DNA of 64,000 bases from JAIXWP01 sp964428835 (GTDB lineage Bacteria > Bacteroidota > Bacteroidia > Flavobacteriales_D > Sanyastnellaceae), in the NCBI GenBank assembly GCA_964428835.1, contig CAYRZQ010000010.1:1-64000 (forward strand). Reading direction: 5' to 3'. Numbering within the stretch: the stretch's first letter is position 1; each line of letters opens with the position of its first letter. Positions 61,757 through 64,000 of the stretch are shown here, piece by piece. The position numbers and the translations under genes are program-made. The notes under the pieces were generated by a model that did not search any database, was not told the DNA's origin, and worked only from the letters and a program-made list of their open reading frames with translations.

Positions 61757-62491
61757 ATGAAAACGGTTGAAATAAAAACAACGCAGAATGTTCCTATCAC
61801 ATACGAGCTGGCTCCGGCACGAGATCGTATAGTGGCGTTTGTTTTGGATTCAATTTTCAAGACTGTTGCCACGGGAATTATCACGCTTCTATTGTCGCTT
61901 GTAATTGCAATGAATGGCAATACGGGCCTGGTGATTTATGTTTTGTTGATTTTTCCAATCATCACCTTTTACTCCCTCATATTTGAAATGCTCTTTCACG
62001 GTCAGACGCCGGCTAAAATGTTGATGAAAATTCGAGTCATCAAGTTAAATGGCAAGCAGGCTCAACCACAAGACTATCTCATACGCTGGGTTTTTAGGTT
62101 GATAGACATTTATTTAACAGCCGGTATTTCGGGCATTACTATGATTATCTCATCTCCGAATTCACAGCGAGCAGGTGATTTGTTATCGAATATGATTGTT
62201 GTAAAGGCCGAATCAAGAATGACGATTTCATTGCGAGAAATTTTGAGAATTGACAACCGTGTGAACTATCAACCTCAATATGTAGGCATCAAAAACTTTA
62301 GAGAAGAAGATATCATTTTGATTAAAAATACCTTAGATCGCCATTCGAAATACGGGAATGAGTCGCACGAAGAGGCGATTATCTTGTTGGCTCAAACACT
62401 CAGTGAGCGTTTAGGAGTGCCGCCTCCGAAGGGAGACAGAGTTGGTTTTTTAAAAACTATTGTAAAAGACTATATTGTACTCACAAGGTAA
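61757..62491 (+). CDS. RDD-family membrane protein
   Basis: A 244-residue protein with the RDD domain: RDRIVAFVLDSIFKTVATGIITLLL with its Arg-Asp and Asp, two further helices, and the second Arg/Asp pair in LIRWVFRLIDIYL; then a 90-residue cytoplasmic tail. I use ATG 61757 (MKTVEIKTTQ); TTG 61754 is in frame just upstream. RDD proteins may be transporters or membrane regulators. Divergent from the SpoIIM operon, with which RDD genes often travel. Overlaps aroB tail to tail by 11 bases. Confidence 0.9.
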   Translation: MKTVEIKTTQNVPITYELAPARDRIVAFVLDSIFKTVATGIITLLLSLVIAMNGNTGLVIYVLLIFPIITFYSLIFEMLFHGQTPAKMLMKIRVIKLNGKQAQPQDYLIRWVFRLIDIYLTAGISGITMIISSPNSQRAGDLLSNMIVVKAESRMTISLREILRIDNRVNYQPQYVGIKNFREEDIILIKNTLDRHSKYGNESHEEAIILLAQTLSERLGVPPPKGDRVGFLKTIVKDYIVLTR

Positions 62492-63521
62492 ACAGGTCCT
62501 CAACAACAGTTTGTATGTCCTGTTCTTCTATTTCTACATCCCACTGAGCATTTCCTAAACCCAAAGGAAGAGCGAAAAGGATTCTGCCATTCCTATTTTT
62601 CTTGTCATTTCGAATGTAGGGAATCAAATCTTCAAAGTAAAGTCCTTTGGGAAGAGCATAATTGGCTTCAATCAATTGCTTGATTTTATAAAAATCACTT
62701 TGTGACAAGCGACCTGTTTGGGCTGCGAGTGCCGATTCTGCGAGCATTCCAATGGCCACTGCGTGGCCATGAGTCACGGGGGCAAGTTTTTCTAAAAGCG
62801 CCGATTCTATTGCATGGCCGATGGTGTGGCCAAAATTTAGAATTTTTCGACGCCCTTTTTCTGTAAAGTCTTCCGAAACTATTTCCTCTTTGATGGTCGC
62901 ACTTCTTTCGATGAATAGTGAGATATGATCTGGATTTTCAATCTCAATAGATTCAAGAGCAGTGAAAAGTTGGGCATCTGCAATGATGGCGTGCTTGAGC
63001 ATCTCCGCATATCCAGACTTAAGCTCCTCAACGGGAAGTGTTTGAATAAATGCTGGATGTATAAGCACTGCTTTTGGAGGCGAGAAACTGCCAATGATGT
63101 TTTTGTGATAATTAAAGTCAAGTCCCGTTTTACCACCGATGGCAGCATCGCACATTGCCATAACGGATGTGGGAATATGGATAAACGGAATTCCTCTTTT
63201 AAACACGGCCGCTATAAAACCGCCGAGATCTGTAACTACGCCTCCTCCTATATTTATAATGACGGAGTGCCGGTCTGCATTGGCTTCCAGTAAGCCTGTC
63301 CATATTTGAGTAGCAATATCCAGATTTTTTGATTCTTCACCTGCGTCTATTTCGAAGATCTCAACATTCTTTTCCTGATTCAAAAGAGGCAATAATTCTG
63401 GCAAAACAAATTGTTGCACATTCGAGTCAGTGATAATAAAGAGGCTAGAAGCGTTGGACGTGAGTCGACCAAGCTGCTCAGCTAGATGCTCGATGTTGTA
63501 ATGAAAGGATAATGCGCTCAT
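62481..63521 (-). CDS. aroB: 3-dehydroquinate synthase
   Basis: Second step of the shikimate pathway. The 346 residues show the NAD-binding region NIGGGVVTDLGGFIAAVFKRGI, PTSVMAMCDAAIGGKTGLDF, the zinc-binding GYAEMLKHAII and NFGHTIGHAIES. Length and motifs are normal. Upstream (on the minus strand) lie a terminator and tRNA-Phe. Confidence 0.96.
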   Translation of the reverse strand: MSALSFHYNIEHLAEQLGRLTSNASSLFIITDSNVQQFVLPELLPLLNQEKNVEIFEIDAGEESKNLDIATQIWTGLLEANADRHSVIINIGGGVVTDLGGFIAAVFKRGIPFIHIPTSVMAMCDAAIGGKTGLDFNYHKNIIGSFSPPKAVLIHPAFIQTLPVEELKSGYAEMLKHAIIADAQLFTALESIEIENPDHISLFIERSATIKEEIVSEDFTEKGRRKILNFGHTIGHAIESALLEKLAPVTHGHAVAIGMLAESALAAQTGRLSQSDFYKIKQLIEANYALPKGLYFEDLIPYIRNDKKNRNGRILFALPLGLGNAQWDVEIEEQDIQTVVEDLFTL

Positions 63522-63553
63522 TTGTTTGGCTGTGGCGCGAAGGTAGGTATAAA

Positions 63554-63580
63554 AAAAAAGAGGTCATCGACCTCTTTTTT
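63554..63580 (-). terminator. Terminator of tRNA-Phe
   Basis: AAAAAGAGGTC and GACCTCTTTTT form an 11-bp stem with an ATC loop, with T's on the minus-strand exit. It starts two bases after the tRNA 3' end and separates the tRNA from aroB. Confidence 0.9.
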
Positions 63581-63581
63581 G

Positions 63582-63654
63582 TGGTGCCAGCTGGAATCGA
63601 ACCAGCGACACAAGGATTTTCAGTCCTTTGCTCTACCAACTGAGCTATGGCACC
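63582..63654 (-). tRNA. tRNA-Phe (anticodon GAA)
   Basis: A 73-base cloverleaf on the minus strand: acceptor GGTGCCA/TGGCACC, D-arm GCTC..GAGC, anticodon stem AAGGA/TCCTT with loop CTGAAAA giving anticodon GAA, and T-arm GCTGG/CCAGC around TTCGATT. The discriminator is A and the CCA end is not encoded. A TACATTTG box lies 14 bases upstream and a terminator follows. Confidence 0.97.
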
Positions 63655-63667
63655 GATAAAGCGGGTG

Positions 63668-63675
63668 CAAATGTA
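63668..63675 (-). promoter_or_regulatory. -7 box for tRNA-Phe
   Basis: On the minus strand TACATTTG (63675-63668), perfect TAnnTTTG, 13 bases before the first base of the mature tRNA. Confidence 0.6.
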
Positions 63676-63901
63676 TACATAAATTTAATATTCCATAGGT
63701 TCAAGTGGTTTTTTTTCACTTTTTTATTTAATCCATTCGTTTTCAATACGAAAATTTACTTTTTCTTAATGAAGCCTTTATTACCCGTATTTTATCTGAA
63801 ATACCTTTGCGTAGTTCTACGGGATGAGGGTGGGATTTTTTGTGATTAAAGGTTGCTTTTTTTCGACAAGTTGATAAAAAACGTCGATTTTCAAAAAAAA
63901 A
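63676..63901. other. Non-coding spacer
   Basis: About 225 A/T-rich bases between the tRNA-Phe promoter and the promoter of the last gene. A frame over 63628-63849 overlaps the tRNA, has no start context and an aromatic-rich composition typical of T-rich non-coding text. I see no gene or defined structure here. Confidence 0.6.
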
Positions 63902-63934
63902 TTTGGCTAGAAATCAAAAAGTCCTTTACTTTTG
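63902..63934 (+). promoter_or_regulatory. Promoter of the last gene (TTTG-N21-TACTTTTG)
   Basis: TTTG at 63902-63905 and a perfect TACTTTTG at 63927-63934 are 21 bases apart, a good Bacteroidota -33/-7 promoter. The ATG at 63991 lies 56 bases downstream. Confidence 0.65.
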
Positions 63935-63990
63935 TCTCGTTATTATACTAACCGTAAACACTTTTATTTAATTAACCAAAACTCTCAATT

Positions 63991-64000
63991 ATGAAGAGAA
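63991..64000 (+). CDS. Start of a gene running off the window
   Basis: ATGAAGAGAA (Met-Lys-Arg-) begins at 63991 behind a good promoter and an A/T-rich leader. The Lys-Arg opening would suit a signal peptide, but three residues cannot identify it. Confidence 0.5.

Noticed and set aside
63628..63849. A 73-codon + strand frame over tRNA-Phe and the spacer
   Set aside because: It overlaps a well-formed tRNA gene, and its Phe-rich content reflects T-rich DNA.

Overview
The window is a 64 kb stretch of a Bacteroidota chromosome, probably a gliding or type-IX-secreting lineage near the Flavobacteriia; I cannot fix the order. The evidence is gldE/gldD behind HU-mutY-ssb, a PorX-type PglZ response regulator, two cargo proteins with type IX sorting tails, a fused SecDF, a TonB-dependent receptor with a CarboxypepD_reg-like domain, and many -7 boxes of the Bacteroidota form TAnnTTTG. 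Three runs of exactly 100 N (5443-5542, 11404-11503, 14295-14394) are scaffold gaps. Each falls inside a gene and each looks shorter than the missing sequence. I see no phage, insertion sequence, CRISPR array, rRNA operon or restriction system: this is mostly core chromosome.

Layout. 1-440: microsatellites and a broken SRPBCC-type gene. 438-9771: msrB, pheT, ald, a small membrane protein, tsaE and porX around a gap, an HD phosphohydrolase, rng, and a 31-codon basic ribosomal-type gene. 9776-14209: TPR protein, HU, mutY, ssb, gldE, gldD and a 53-residue DUF6728-type membrane protein. 14255-16541: an overlapping operon of a glutamine amidotransferase (trpG/pabA), ridA, DUF4159 and TIGR02757. 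16572-22495: a fatty-acid beta-oxidation operon (MarR regulator, FadB-like, thiolase, acyl-CoA dehydrogenase) with a long palindrome in its promoter. 22514-28722: birA, rsfS, ftsH, cdsA, psd, cinA, rpmB. 28913-36979: secDF, tatA, alkB, a secreted hypothetical, psuG, a fused 2-oxoacid dehydrogenase E1. 37101-46129: TonB receptor plus secreted alpha/beta-hydrolase-like protein, DUF1573, and a 1208-residue secreted protein with thirteen 24-residue repeats. 46199-55163: ppx, ppk, serine hydrolase, AraC-type regulator, tpx, valS. 55206-62491: the SpoIIM/DUF4129/DUF4350/MoxR/DUF58 operon with RDD divergent from it. 62481 to the end: aroB, tRNA-Phe, and the start of a gene running off the window.

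How it works together. PorX, GldD/GldE and the two sorted proteins link the window to type IX secretion and surface motility. The MarR-led cluster is a self-contained beta-oxidation module. CdsA, Psd, FtsH, SecDF and TatA form an envelope-building block. The strongest leads for undescribed biology are: the MoxR/DUF58/DUF4350/DUF4129/SpoIIM/RDD membrane system with its mirrored divergent promoter; the TonB receptor paired with a hydrolase-like protein whose nucleophile elbow looks altered; the structured leader of rng; the fad-operon palindrome; -7 boxes placed 4-5 bases before ATG, implying leaderless mRNAs; and a strong Shine-Dalgarno with a GTG start in a lineage that rarely uses one. Nothing here is a clear-cut new defence or mobile system.
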